Notes: generated by a model from the sequence alone, not told the origin. DNA of 64,000 nt from Ruminococcus sp. XPD3002 (GCA_900119535.1 FPJT01000001.1:38367-102366); one strand, 5' to 3'; shown: positions 1 through 9,345, counted from the first letter of the stretch. Program-made: numbers and translations.

Positions 1-57
1 GGAAACATCTCCCCTCTGTCAAAATGATATAGGATAAAATTTTTGGAGGTATTAATT

Positions 58-2151
58 ATGAAGATGAAACGTTTTATTGCGGCAGTGTTTGCTTTACTGA
101 TGATAGGCGGCGCAGCAGGCTACAGTGCTCCTGCGTTCAGCGACTTTTCGATAACTGCCAATGCGGAGGAAAGCTGCTATACATTCGACAGCGAAACCGG
201 CGTACTGACGCTGAGCGGTAACGTGGTACTTGAAGAGATAACAGGCTTTAAGCAGAAAGAAGATGTCAAGAACATAAAAGCAGATCCGGGAACTGTTTTC
301 CCTAAAAGCTGCAATTCTCTGTTCTCAGAGTATTCTAACTGCGAATCAATTGATCTTTCAAATGCAGACACAAGCAGTGTCACAGACATGGGTGGTATGT
401 TCTACCACTGCTCTTCCCTTCAATCGCTTGATCTGAACAATTTTGATACAAGCAGTGTCACAAATATGCACAGTATGTTCGAAAAGTGTTCTGCTCTTTC
501 ATCGCTGGACTTGAGCGGTTTTGATACAAGTAATGTCACAAATATGCACAGTATGTTCGAAAAGTGTTCTGCTCTTTCATCGCTGGACTTGAGCAGCTTT
601 GATACAAGCAAGGCCACAGATATGATAGGAATGTTCAACTATTGTTCATCTCTTGAATTCCTTGACCTGAGCAATTTTAATACAAGCACGGTCACAAATA
701 TGTTCAGTATGTTCGGCGACTGTTATTCTCTTACAGCTATTGACCTGAGCAATTTTGATACAAGCAATGTCACAGATATGAGAAGGATGTTCAAAGACTG
801 TTCTTCCCTTACATCCCTTGATCTAAGCAGCTTTGATACAGGCAAGGTCGAAGAAATGGGGAATATGTTCAGTAGCTGCCGTTCCCTTACATCGGTTGAC
901 CTTAGCAGTTTTGATACAAGCAATGTCATAGATATGACTGGTATGTTTGAGCACTGCTATTCCCTTACATCAGTTGACCTTAGCAGTTTTGATACAAGCA
1001 GTGTCACAAGTATGCGTGGCATGTTCTGTGACTGTGATTCTGCATCCCTTGACCTGAGTAGCTTTGATACAAGCAAGGTCACAAATATGAGTTACATGTT
1101 CAGGGACTGTGCTTATACATCCCTTGACCTGAGTAGTTTTGATACAAGCAGTGTCACAGATATGGAAGGAATGTTCTACGACTGCTCTTCACTTACATCC
1201 ATTGATCTTAGCAGCTTTGATACAAGCAATGTTACAAATATGAATGTAATGTTCATCAACTGCTTTTCCCTTACATCCCTTGATCTTAGCAATTTTGATA
1301 CAAGCAATGTCACAGATATGAGTTTGATGTTCTACGCCTGCTCTTCACTTACATCAGTTGATATGAGCAGTTTTGATACAAGCAAGGTCACCAATATTGG
1401 TAATATGTTCACGCGCTGTTCTTCCCTTACATCGGTTGACCTGAGTAGTTTTGATACAAGCAATGTCACAGGTATGAGAGGTGTGTTCATCGGCTGCTCT
1501 TCACTTACCTCACTTGACTTGAGTAATTTTGATACAAGCAATGTCGCAGATATGGCTAGTATGTTCAACGGGTGTGCTTCCCTTACATCCCTTGATCTTA
1601 GCAATTTTGATACAAGTAAAGCCGAGGATATGAAATGGATGTTCAGTGACTGTTCTTCCCTTACATCGCTTGATTTGAGCAGCTTTGATACAAGCAAGGT
1701 CAAAGATATTAGGTGGATGTTTGAAAACTGTGATCTCCTTGCAACACTGAGCCTCGGAAAGAATTTCAATGATATAACAGGTTCTCTTGAATTGCCGAAC
1801 GATGGTGGCTGGGCGAATAAGGACGCTCCCGAAGTCCTTATCAGCGGCAGCAAAGAGCACGCCGTTTTCAAAAACAAAGGCACAGGCGGCACATACATCC
1901 GCATGGTTGAACCGACCAGGACTGATGTTGTGTACGGTGACGCAAACCTCGACGGAGATGTCAGCCTTTCAGATGCGCTTCTGATACTCCAGCATGTAGC
2001 AAACGGACAGAAGTACGAGATGTCCGAACAGGCAGAGCTCAACGCAGACGTTTATAACAGGGGAGACGGTCTGACAGCAATGGACGCTCTCACAATACAG
2101 AAATACGATGCAAAACTGGTAACTACTCTTCCCGAGTCATACCAGAAATAA
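58..2151 (+). CDS. BspA-type leucine-rich-repeat surface protein with C-terminal dockerin
   Basis: This is a secreted, non-catalytic surface or cellulosome-associated protein of 697 residues. I start it at the ATG at 58 because GGAGG lies at 45-49. The first 30 or so residues form a signal peptide. Residues of about 95-560 are about 18 tandem repeats of roughly 25 residues with the core DTSxVTxMxxMFxxCSSL, which is the DUF285/BspA family of surface repeats. The last 70 residues form a type I dockerin with two Ca-binding segments (GDANLDGDVSLSDALL and the later NRGDGLTAMDAL). Known dockerins bind scaffoldin cohesins, so the repeats are probably displayed on the cellulosome or cell surface, where they could bind substrate or host surfaces (inference). 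Two neighbouring repeats are almost identical in DNA, which indicates a recent unit duplication. The next gene encodes another dockerin protein with nearly the same leader. Confidence 0.9.
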   Translation: MKMKRFIAAVFALLMIGGAAGYSAPAFSDFSITANAEESCYTFDSETGVLTLSGNVVLEEITGFKQKEDVKNIKADPGTVFPKSCNSLFSEYSNCESIDLSNADTSSVTDMGGMFYHCSSLQSLDLNNFDTSSVTNMHSMFEKCSALSSLDLSGFDTSNVTNMHSMFEKCSALSSLDLSSFDTSKATDMIGMFNYCSSLEFLDLSNFNTSTVTNMFSMFGDCYSLTAIDLSNFDTSNVTDMRRMFKDCSSLTSLDLSSFDTGKVEEMGNMFSSCRSLTSVDLSSFDTSNVIDMTGMFEHCYSLTSVDLSSFDTSSVTSMRGMFCDCDSASLDLSSFDTSKVTNMSYMFRDCAYTSLDLSSFDTSSVTDMEGMFYDCSSLTSIDLSSFDTSNVTNMNVMFINCFSLTSLDLSNFDTSNVTDMSLMFYACSSLTSVDMSSFDTSKVTNIGNMFTRCSSLTSVDLSSFDTSNVTGMRGVFIGCSSLTSLDLSNFDTSNVADMASMFNGCASLTSLDLSNFDTSKAEDMKWMFSDCSSLTSLDLSSFDTSKVKDIRWMFENCDLLATLSLGKNFNDITGSLELPNDGGWANKDAPEVLISGSKEHAVFKNKGTGGTYIRMVEPTRTDVVYGDANLDGDVSLSDALLILQHVANGQKYEMSEQAELNADVYNRGDGLTAMDALTIQKYDAKLVTTLPESYQK

Positions 2152-2159
2152 AGCTTAAA

Positions 2160-2185
2160 ACAGAGGGGAAACATATCCCCTCTGT
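2160..2185 (+). terminator. Perfect 10-bp hairpin between the two BspA-dockerin genes
   Basis: ACAGAGGGGA at 2160-2169 pairs perfectly with TCCCCTCTGT at 2176-2185 across a 6-base loop. No T tract follows, so it may be a weak terminator or a 5' UTR stem-loop. The same half-hairpin opens the window at 1-20 in front of the first gene, so the hairpin belongs to a duplicated leader. Confidence 0.5.
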
Positions 2186-2222
2186 CCAAATGATATAGGA
2201 TAAAATTTTTGGAGGTATTATT

Positions 2223-4394
2223 ATGAAAATAAGAAAATTAACAGCATTCGCCCTTGCACTCGCTTCACTCGCAGGTACCGCTCCCGTAACGGGACTCGTA
2301 ACACCGCAGACAAGTGTAATCGCCGCAGAGACAAAGTTTGAAAAGACAGGAAAATGCGGCGAGAACGTTACATACGAACTTTCCGATGACGGAACTCTCA
2401 CTGTCAGCGGTACGGGACCGATGTACAATTACGAGCGTCCCTCGGTCAATATCTCTATCAGCGGCGAAAATATAGACGGTAAACTCATAACGGACGGTAC
2501 TTCACCTTTTATGGGACAGAGCGACATAAAAAAGGTCGTTATTGAAGAAGGGGTAACTACAGTAGGTGCAGCAACTTTCCTTTATTGTGTCGGACTTCAG
2601 GAGGTTAAGCTTCCTTCTACTGTTCAGGCAATATATGACCGTGCATTTGTCAGCGCTCCGATAACTGAACTTGATATTCCCGCAGGCACAAAAATATTCG
2701 CTCCTACTGCACTGGACTGCTGTGTACTGCTTGAAAACGTGAATGTAGACGAAAAGAATGAGAACTACAGGAGTATTGGCGGAGTAGTTTTCAGCAAGGA
2801 CATGAAGCAGCTGATATGCTATCCTTTCGGAAAACAGGATGATATCTATCAGATACCAACAGGCGTAGAAACTATATGCTCATGCGCTTTCGGAAGCACT
2901 CTCCCTGTAAAGGACGGGGACAATTATTACGGTCCGCTTAAGGAACTGTATCTGCCTTCCTCTTTGAAGACTATCGAGGAAGACGGTCTGAATAATATGA
3001 TGAACCTTGAAAAGCTTACTTTCCCCGAAGGTATGGAGTCTGTATCTCTTTCCGGTCTCAGGGAATGCAAGGGACTTAAGGAAGTAACATTCCTGAATCC
3101 TTACTGTCAGCTTACAGGCATATCATTCTTCTCGTCGGATTATAATTTCAAGGTAAAGAGCTATGATGTATCATATGCACACGAGTTTGCGGCAGAGGAA
3201 GGACTTGAGTTCGAGTCGCTCGGCAGTTATAACGGAACAAATACCCAGCCTTTGCCCGAGATAAAAGAGGGCACTGAGGAGGTAAAGTGCGGCGACGATG
3301 TTACATGCTATGTTCTGGATGATACCCTTGTATTCAAGGGAAGCGGTCCCATGTACGATTTCAAGTCATCGGATGAACAGCCGTTCATTGACCAGTTTTT
3401 CGATTGTCCGAAGCGTATGATATTTGATGAGGGCATAACATATATAGGAAGCTACGTAGGCTACGACTGTTCAAAGCTTGAATACGTTTACCTGCCTTCT
3501 ACACTTACAGGACTCGGCGAATACGCTTTCTATGACAGCAGTTCTATAATAGGATTTGAACTGCCAAAGGGCTTCACAAAGCTCGGAACAAATGCACTTG
3601 CAGACTGTGCAGGACTTACAGCTATACATGTTGCTCCCGAGAATAAGAACTTCAAGAGCGTGGACGGCGTACTCTTTGACAAGTCTGGCAAGACACTTCT
3701 TCGTTTCCCTGTGAGAAAGTGTGATAAGTACGACATACCCGAGGGTACAGAAATAATTGCGGACTATGCATTCTATAACAACATGCAGAGGTTTAAAGAT
3801 GCAGACGGCAGCAGTGAAGATATGAAACAGTACGGCGAGGTTAAAGAGATAACCATACCCGACAGCGTTGTAAGCATCGGCGACGGTGCTTTCAAGGGAC
3901 TTGAAATGCTCGGAAATATAGTTATTCCTGATAAGGTCACACATATAGGCAAGGGTGCGTTTTCAAACGATTCGGGACTTGTATCCATAACTATCCCCGC
4001 ATCTGTGACAGAACTCGATGCTGAAATGTTCAGCGGATGCAGTGCCCTAAAGGAGATATGCGGATATAAGGGTTCAGCCGCAGAGGCATTTGCTAAGGAC
4101 AACGGCTACACATTCAAGGAGCTGAAAGGCGGCAGCACTGAACCTACAAAGCCCGTATCAAACAAGGTCGGTGACGCTAACCTCGACGGCGATGTTACCC
4201 TTTCGGATGCACTGGTGATACTCCAGTACGTTGCAAACGGCAGCAAATACAAGCTTGAAGGACAGGCGCTTGCCAATGCGGACTGCTGCGATACAGGCGA
4301 CGGCGTAACTGCTATGGACGCCCTTTCCATCCAGCGCCTTGACGCTAAAATAATCAAAAGTCTTCCCGACTCTACAGCAACCGACAAGAAATGA
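2223..4394 (+). CDS. Leucine-rich-repeat (LRR_5/BspA) surface protein with C-terminal dockerin
   Basis: This is a secreted protein of 723 residues. A signal peptide (residues 1 to about 35) is followed by two copies of a module. Each copy opens with a CGxxVTYxLxDDxTLxxxGxGPMY-like strand-rich segment (residues of about 42-65 and 357-380) and continues into irregular LRR_5 repeats with phrases such as IPDSVVSIGDGAFKG. A Thr/Pro-rich spacer leads to a dockerin in the last 75 residues (GDANLDGDVTLSDALVILQY and GDGVTAMDALSIQ). LRR_5 proteins of gut and rumen bacteria are usually adhesive or binding proteins; the dockerin predicts attachment to a scaffoldin. GGAGG sits 8 bases before the ATG. The upstream 60 bases copy the leader of the preceding gene, so both are probably controlled alike. 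Confidence 0.9.
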   Translation: MKIRKLTAFALALASLAGTAPVTGLVTPQTSVIAAETKFEKTGKCGENVTYELSDDGTLTVSGTGPMYNYERPSVNISISGENIDGKLITDGTSPFMGQSDIKKVVIEEGVTTVGAATFLYCVGLQEVKLPSTVQAIYDRAFVSAPITELDIPAGTKIFAPTALDCCVLLENVNVDEKNENYRSIGGVVFSKDMKQLICYPFGKQDDIYQIPTGVETICSCAFGSTLPVKDGDNYYGPLKELYLPSSLKTIEEDGLNNMMNLEKLTFPEGMESVSLSGLRECKGLKEVTFLNPYCQLTGISFFSSDYNFKVKSYDVSYAHEFAAEEGLEFESLGSYNGTNTQPLPEIKEGTEEVKCGDDVTCYVLDDTLVFKGSGPMYDFKSSDEQPFIDQFFDCPKRMIFDEGITYIGSYVGYDCSKLEYVYLPSTLTGLGEYAFYDSSSIIGFELPKGFTKLGTNALADCAGLTAIHVAPENKNFKSVDGVLFDKSGKTLLRFPVRKCDKYDIPEGTEIIADYAFYNNMQRFKDADGSSEDMKQYGEVKEITIPDSVVSIGDGAFKGLEMLGNIVIPDKVTHIGKGAFSNDSGLVSITIPASVTELDAEMFSGCSALKEICGYKGSAAEAFAKDNGYTFKELKGGSTEPTKPVSNKVGDANLDGDVTLSDALVILQYVANGSKYKLEGQALANADCCDTGDGVTAMDALSIQRLDAKIIKSLPDSTATDKK

Positions 4395-4448
4395 CATACC
4401 TGATGTGAAACCATAAGGTCTGCTTGTATAGAATAGTTATATGTGGTT

Positions 4449-4649
4449 TATCGGGGAAAACCTTTCTGAGGAAAGGTTCTTCCCCGAACCCCTTTCCAAA
4501 GACTTTCTTATCCAAATTTACAGCCTTACAGTTCGTTAAACAAAAAACTGCCGCATTATTTATCTGCGGCAGAACGAACTGTAAGGCTGTAAATTTCAAT
4601 AGAAGGCTTAAAAAGAAATCAGGTGGACCTTTATCAAAAAGATCCACCC
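4449..4649 (+). repeat. Structured intergenic element, copy A, with a 24-bp perfect inverted repeat
   Basis: Three nested hairpins fill the gap between convergent genes. The first is a GC-rich stem around CCTTTCTGAGGAAAGG (4453-4487). The second is a large hairpin whose 24-base arms at 4514-4537 and 4573-4596 are perfectly complementary, with an inner stem CTGCCGCA/TGCGGCAG at 4548-4555 and 4565-4572. The third has arms GGTGGA/TCCACC at 4622-4648. A second copy lies in opposite orientation at 44178-44374 and keeps the same skeleton (outer stem, CAAAGACTTT, AAATTT borders, AAGGCTT-AAAAAGAAAT) while the big stem and last stem have unrelated sequence. It probably also serves as a two-way terminator. 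Confidence 0.75.
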
Positions 4650-4696
4650 AAATAAACACATATGATTTTCTATGCGATCATACTTACGGTTCCGCA

Positions 4697-5008
4697 TCAG
4701 TATGATACTTCTTCACGGTGATACAGACGGGAATCCTCTCCGAAGAAGCGGGAAAGGCATGAATCGTCGGCTATTAGTTCAAGCTTCTGAGTTTTAGTCA
4801 GGTGCTTTATGACGTATTCAAGCTTTGATGCCGTACTTCTGTCCGAAGCGCTCCAGACTGCTTCTATACTCTCGGGAGGATGAGAACGGGTGAATTTCGC
4901 ACCGCCTGCAAGTCTGCCCGAATGTTCGGCGAAGCGTCTCTCAATATCGGTGGTTATGCCCGTATAGAGAAGTCCGCCTTTGCATTTTATGATATATACA
5001 TAGTACAT
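4697..5008 (-). CDS. GIY-YIG nuclease domain protein (UPF0213/YhbQ type)
   Basis: A 103-residue stand-alone GIY-YIG domain. The motif is degenerate at the start (YYVYIIKC, then LYTGITTDIERRFAEH), with the typical Arg and His of the family, and a conserved Glu in KLEYVIKHL. Family members of this size (E. coli YhbQ, B. subtilis YazA) are single-domain proteins of unclear role, thought to act on DNA ends or damaged DNA. The ATG at 5008 overlaps the stop codon of tex by one base (TAATG), so the two genes are translationally coupled. It is the last gene of a three-gene minus-strand group. Confidence 0.85.
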   Translation of the reverse strand: MYYVYIIKCKGGLLYTGITTDIERRFAEHSGRLAGGAKFTRSHPPESIEAVWSASDRSTASKLEYVIKHLTKTQKLELIADDSCLSRFFGEDSRLYHREEVSY

Positions 5009-7275
5009 TACTTCTGCTTGATGCGGAAGCTGCTGTTTCTGAGTCTTGAAGGATCGAATCCCTTCTGCTCACGCTTTTCCTTCTTCTTTGGACGCTGCTG
5101 ACGCTGTTCCTTCTTTTCAGCTTCATCGTCAAGACGCATGGTAAGTGAGATACGGTTTCTCTTTACGTCTACATCCAGGACTCTTACCTTTACTACCTCT
5201 CCCACCTTGACAGCTTCAAGAGGGTGCTTGATGAATCTGCTGCATATCTGTGATACGTGAACAAGACCGTCCTCGTGAACGCCGATGTCTACGAATGCGC
5301 CGAAGTCGATGATGTTGCGGACTGTACCAACAAGCTCCATACCGGGCTTAAGGTCCTTTATTTCCATAACGTCGCCGCTTCTCATGAGCGGAGGAGGAAG
5401 CTCGTCACGGAGGTCACGTCCCGGCTTTTTAAGCTCTCCGATGATGTCTGTGAGGGTAGGTACGCCTATACCGAGAGAGCTGCTTATCTTTTCGATACCA
5501 ATGCTCTCTGCCTTATCGTTTATTCCCGAAGCTCCGCCCTCTGCAACGTCTGCAAGGGTGAATCCGCACTCGCTGAGGAGCGAGGATGCTGCTGCGTAGC
5601 TTTCTGGGTGAACTGCTGTATTATCAAGAGGGTTCTTGCCGTCACGTACTCTCAGGAAGCCTGCACACTGCTCGAAGGCCTTTTTGCCGAGCTTAGGCAC
5701 TTTCATAAGCTCCTTACGGTCTGTGAACCTGCCGTTTTCCTCACGGTAAGCGACGATGTTCTTTGCAACTGATGCATTGATGCCTGCGATGTAGGAGAGG
5801 AGGGAGTAGGAAGCTGTATTCAGGTCAACGCCGACAGAGTTAACGCAGTCCTCAACGACACCGCCGAGAGCTTCGCTCATACGTGCCTGGGGCATATCGT
5901 GCTGATACTGTCCGACACCGATAGCCTTTGGTTCTATCTTTACCAGTTCGGCAAGGGGATCCTGAAGACGTCTTGCGATAGAGATAGCGCCTCTGATAGA
6001 AACGTCATACTCGGGGAACTCCTCAGCTGCGAGCTTTGAAGCGGAGTATACCGAAGCGCCTGCCTCGTTGACTATCATGTAGCTTACCTTTCCGCCTGTT
6101 TCCTTGACTATATCGGCAGTGAAAGCCTCGGTCTCCCTTGAAGCTGTACCGTTGCCGATAGATATAGCTGTAACGCCGTACTGTTCGATGAACTGCTTGA
6201 CCTTTTTCCTTGCGGCTTCAACGGCACCTGCCGAGCCTGTAGGGTAGATGATAGCTGTATCCAGCACCTTGCCTGTGCTGTCTATAACAGCGGACTTGCA
6301 GCCGTGAGCGTAACCTGGGTCCAGACCGAGGATGACGCTGTTCTTCATAGGGGGCTGGAGGAGCATCTGACGGAGGTTAGCTGCGAATACCTTTATGGAT
6401 TCCTCAGCAGCCTTTGCGCTCATCTCAGAGCGTATCTCACGCTCGATAGATGGGAATATGAGACGCTTGTAGCTGTCCTCTGCGGCAGCTCTTACCAGTT
6501 CGCCGCAAGCGTTGTTGTTCTTTATGTATTTGCCGAGGATTATGTCTGTTGCACCTGATTCCTCAAGAACTACAGATACCTTGAGGGCACCCTCCTTCTC
6601 ACCTCTGTCAAGAGCGAGAACACGGTGGTTAGCTACCTTCGGGATAGGCTCGCTGTAGTCGTAGTAGGTCATGTATACAGTTTCAGCCTCGGGATCGGAA
6701 GCCTTTGATACAAGTTCGCCCTTTTCGCCTGCGAGGGCACGGAGCTTCTTACGGATGTCCGCATCGTCGGAGATATCCTCTGCGATGATGTCCATAGCGC
6801 CCTGTAATGCAGTCTTTACGTCGGGAACGTTCTTTTCCTCGTTTATGAAAGCCTCGGCTTCCTTCTCGGGGTCCGTAGCGTTATCCTGTGCAAGAAGAAG
6901 CTCTGCAAGTGGTTCGAGACCGTTCTCTCTTGCGATGCTTGCACGGGTACGTCTCTTCGGTTTGAAGGGACGGTAAATATCCTCAACCTCCACAAGTGTA
7001 GCAGCTGCGCTTATTGCGGCTTCTATCTCGGGAGTCATCTTCTCCTGTTCTGTAATGGAGTTTGTTATTTCCTCCTTGCGCTTTTCAAGGTTTCGGAGGT
7101 ACATAAGTCTGTCATATAGCTCACGGAGTATCTGGTCATCCAGTGAACCTGTAAGCTCCTTACGGTAACGTGCGATAAAGGGGATAGTCTTGTCGTCGTC
7201 GATGAGGGCAACGGTATTATCCACCTGTTCCTGTTTAAGTCCGAATTCTTTTGCAAGAGTTTTGTTAATATCCAT
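5008..7275 (-). CDS. tex: Tex family RNA-binding transcription accessory protein
   Basis: A full-length Tex protein of 755 residues. It has the N-terminal helical Tex domain, a central YqgF/RNase H-like fold (around GLDPGYAHGCKSAVID), helix-hairpin-helix motifs (INASVAKNIVAYREENG and VPKLGKKAFEQCAGFLRV), and a C-terminal S1 RNA-binding domain (IDFGAFVDIGVHEDGLVHVS), followed by a Lys/Arg-rich tail. Tex binds RNA and associates with the transcription machinery; it influences toxin expression and stress survival in several bacteria. It lies 14 bases downstream of a hydrolase gene and is coupled to the GIY-YIG gene, so these three look like one transcription unit. Confidence 0.95.
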   Translation of the reverse strand: MDINKTLAKEFGLKQEQVDNTVALIDDDKTIPFIARYRKELTGSLDDQILRELYDRLMYLRNLEKRKEEITNSITEQEKMTPEIEAAISAAATLVEVEDIYRPFKPKRRTRASIARENGLEPLAELLLAQDNATDPEKEAEAFINEEKNVPDVKTALQGAMDIIAEDISDDADIRKKLRALAGEKGELVSKASDPEAETVYMTYYDYSEPIPKVANHRVLALDRGEKEGALKVSVVLEESGATDIILGKYIKNNNACGELVRAAAEDSYKRLIFPSIEREIRSEMSAKAAEESIKVFAANLRQMLLQPPMKNSVILGLDPGYAHGCKSAVIDSTGKVLDTAIIYPTGSAGAVEAARKKVKQFIEQYGVTAISIGNGTASRETEAFTADIVKETGGKVSYMIVNEAGASVYSASKLAAEEFPEYDVSIRGAISIARRLQDPLAELVKIEPKAIGVGQYQHDMPQARMSEALGGVVEDCVNSVGVDLNTASYSLLSYIAGINASVAKNIVAYREENGRFTDRKELMKVPKLGKKAFEQCAGFLRVRDGKNPLDNTAVHPESYAAASSLLSECGFTLADVAEGGASGINDKAESIGIEKISSSLGIGVPTLTDIIGELKKPGRDLRDELPPPLMRSGDVMEIKDLKPGMELVGTVRNIIDFGAFVDIGVHEDGLVHVSQICSRFIKHPLEAVKVGEVVKVRVLDVDVKRNRISLTMRLDDEAEKKEQRQQRPKKKEKREQKGFDPSRLRNSSFRIKQK

Positions 7276-7289
7276 TTCTTATCCTTTCA

Positions 7290-8669
7290 TTACTGAGGCA
7301 TGATGCCTGATTCTGCTGCTTCTATGAGGTCCAGAACCTCTGCGGCTGCTGCCTTTACCTGTTCCGCAGGTTCAAGCTTGGGTTCTTCCTGCGGTATATC
7401 GGTGTGGTCTGATTCGGGTACGGATTCGAGTATCTCCAGAACTTCCGAGCCGACCTTGCTTTCGGCAGGTGCTTCAGCAGGTATATCGATGTTTATGGAG
7501 GAAGGTGCAGGAGCAGCTTCCATTATAGGTGCAGTGCCGTCAGGCTGAACAGCTTCGAGGATATCGAATACATCAGCATCCGCAGGGATAGCGGTCTGTT
7601 GAGCAGGTCTCTGTTCTGCCGCAGGTCTTGCTTCGGGGACAGCCTCCTGTACGGGTGCAGGCACTCCATTTACCGCAGGTACAGCTTCGCCCTCTGTGGG
7701 CACCTGTATCTCGACAGCAAGCTCCTGAAGACGGTCTATCCACGAATAGAGAGTCTTGGCGATATCCTTGTAAACATTCATGTTGTTTTTCTCGTTGAGT
7801 ATCTCGTGGCGCATACCGTCGAAGAAGCGGTGAGAGATACTTGTATATCCGACATTTTCGAGGACTGACATAGCCTCGAAGAACTTCTTCTCGCTGAGCA
7901 TACAGGGGTCGTCCCTGCCCGAGATGAAGCGTATAGGCAGCTTTGGATTCGATACTCTCCAGCCTTTTTTCGAGTAGGTCTCACGCATGAGCCAGAGAAG
8001 GCTCTCATAGCCGTTAAGGGTATATCTGAAGCTGCAAAGGGGATCGCTGTTGAATGCGTTCACTACTTCTTTATCGCTGCATATCCATGAACGGGGAGTA
8101 GTTTCGCCTGCTTTGGTGAAGCGCTTGTTGAGAGTTTTTTCCGATATCTCATATATCTTCTCGCTTCTGAATCTGCTTCCGAGACGCTTTGAAACTGCGG
8201 AATCCACGCTTCTTGCGAATCCCGAGAACCTGCTGTAGCAGGGGCATCCCATTACGATAAGACCGTTTATCTCGGCATCGTGTTCCTTAAGGAAGCATCT
8301 TGCGCCCAGCGAACCCATACTGTGTCCCACAAGGAAATAGGGGTATGTAGGGTAATTCGCCCTTACTCTGCGTGTGAGCTGAGCTATATCCTCAACGAAA
8401 CCCATACCGCCGTTTCGGTACATGAATCCGAGGTCCTCTTCCTTGACAATACTTTTTCCGTGACCTCTGTTATCGTGTATAACTGATACGAATCCCTCGC
8501 TTGCAAGGTAATCCATAAAGGGGAAGTATCTTTCCTTATATTCGTTCATGCCGTGAACGATCTGCACAACGCCGTTGATATTGCCCGAAGGTACAGCTAT
8601 TACGGCTGATATTTCGAGTCCGTCGAATTCGGAAGTAAAGGTGAACTCACGAGTATCTGCATTCAGCAT
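7290..8669 (-). CDS. Alpha/beta hydrolase (monoacylglycerol lipase/serine aminopeptidase S33 type) with long acidic tail
   Basis: A 459-residue cytoplasmic protein. Residues 1 to about 310 form a Hydrolase_4-type alpha/beta hydrolase: HGMNEYKERY oxyanion region, the DNRGHGKS motif, the nucleophile elbow GHSMGS with Ser117, an Asp in SGRDDPC and the late catalytic His near FDGMRHEI. Such enzymes cleave monoglycerides or lysophospholipids. Residues of about 320-459 are an Ala/Pro/Glu-rich extension with repeated phrases (VFDILEAV, VLEILESV, VLDLIEA), an odd addition not part of the fold. Three similar short amphipathic helices spaced in a disordered tail suggest a protein-docking segment (inference). 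GGAGG precedes the ATG. It heads the tex operon. Confidence 0.85.
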   Translation of the reverse strand: MLNADTREFTFTSEFDGLEISAVIAVPSGNINGVVQIVHGMNEYKERYFPFMDYLASEGFVSVIHDNRGHGKSIVKEEDLGFMYRNGGMGFVEDIAQLTRRVRANYPTYPYFLVGHSMGSLGARCFLKEHDAEINGLIVMGCPCYSRFSGFARSVDSAVSKRLGSRFRSEKIYEISEKTLNKRFTKAGETTPRSWICSDKEVVNAFNSDPLCSFRYTLNGYESLLWLMRETYSKKGWRVSNPKLPIRFISGRDDPCMLSEKKFFEAMSVLENVGYTSISHRFFDGMRHEILNEKNNMNVYKDIAKTLYSWIDRLQELAVEIQVPTEGEAVPAVNGVPAPVQEAVPEARPAAEQRPAQQTAIPADADVFDILEAVQPDGTAPIMEAAPAPSSINIDIPAEAPAESKVGSEVLEILESVPESDHTDIPQEEPKLEPAEQVKAAAAEVLDLIEAAESGIMPQ

Positions 8670-8805
8670 GAAAAAACCTCCTCTGAAAATTATGCTCCGC
8701 CTGAACGTTTCGCGGAAGCAATTGAAACAAATTGATTATACCACATTTTGCAGAAAAAAGCAAGTATTCCCGTCAAACGGCGTATTTACGGGAGTAAGCG
8801 GCATT
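8670..8805 (-). promoter_or_regulatory. Promoter region of the hydrolase-tex unit
   Basis: On the minus strand an extended -10 (TGGTATAATC) lies at about 8732-8741, roughly 65 bases before the hydrolase ATG, in an otherwise noncoding gap. The rest of the gap holds no gene that I can support. Confidence 0.4.
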
Positions 8806-9345
8806 TCAGAAACCGAAATCCTCATAGTCCTCGGGGATGAAGCGGTGATAGGTTATGTGGCATCCGCCGTCCATGCAGGGTTCGAGGGTAAGGCAGTAGC
8901 GGTAGTCATCGGGGATACCGTCGGCGAAGTAAACAAGGTAATCGAATTCCTCGTTGTGCAGTTCCTCGATAGTAACGCTTCCCGAGTGGCGGTTAAAGAC
9001 CGCAAAGACATCCTCTATGGTATTGTGGTGATTGCGGACTGTCTCTATGAAGTCGATAAGGAAGCGGCTTTTATCGGGGTGCGAGTGGACGTAGGCAGTG
9101 CCCTCGGCAGAGACCGTTACGCAGTAGCCGTCCCTTATGGGAGAGAACGAGACCTTTCCCAGACGCGGGTAAGTGTAGGTAAGGAAGTCCAGCAGTTCGC
9201 CGCCCTCGATATCCTCAGTACCCAGCAGGTGACAGAGGGAGGAGGTAAGGTAATTGAAGCTTATGGGACGCTCCTCATAGCCGAGTTTCAGCTGACCTTC
9301 ACGTATATTATCCATGATGTTTTTTTCGAGTCTCTGATGATCCAT
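8806..9345 (-). CDS. DUF3877-like protein of unknown function
   Basis: A 179-residue soluble protein starting at 9345 with a good GGAGG site (ACGGAGGTATCAACATG). The N-terminus (LEKNIMDNIREGQLKLGYEE, then LTSSLCHLLGT) resembles the DUF3877 family as I recall it; I could not check this against a database. It has no signal peptide or membrane segment, and it is acidic and rich in aromatic residues near the C-terminus. A minus-strand TATAAT lies about 40 bases upstream (around 9384), so it is probably a single-gene unit. Function is unknown in the family and the neighbours do not suggest one. Confidence 0.65.
   Translation of the reverse strand: MDHQRLEKNIMDNIREGQLKLGYEERPISFNYLTSSLCHLLGTEDIEGGELLDFLTYTYPRLGKVSFSPIRDGYCVTVSAEGTAYVHSHPDKSRFLIDFIETVRNHHNTIEDVFAVFNRHSGSVTIEELHNEEFDYLVYFADGIPDDYRYCLTLEPCMDGGCHITYHRFIPEDYEDFGF

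Noticed and set aside
177..2042. Long open frames on the minus strand within the BspA repeat gene
   Set aside because: They arise from the 75-base periodicity and codon bias of the forward repeats; they lack ribosome sites and have repetitive unnatural sequence.
4424..4705. Forward open frame through structured element A
   Set aside because: It runs through three hairpins and has no ribosome site; it is explained by the element.
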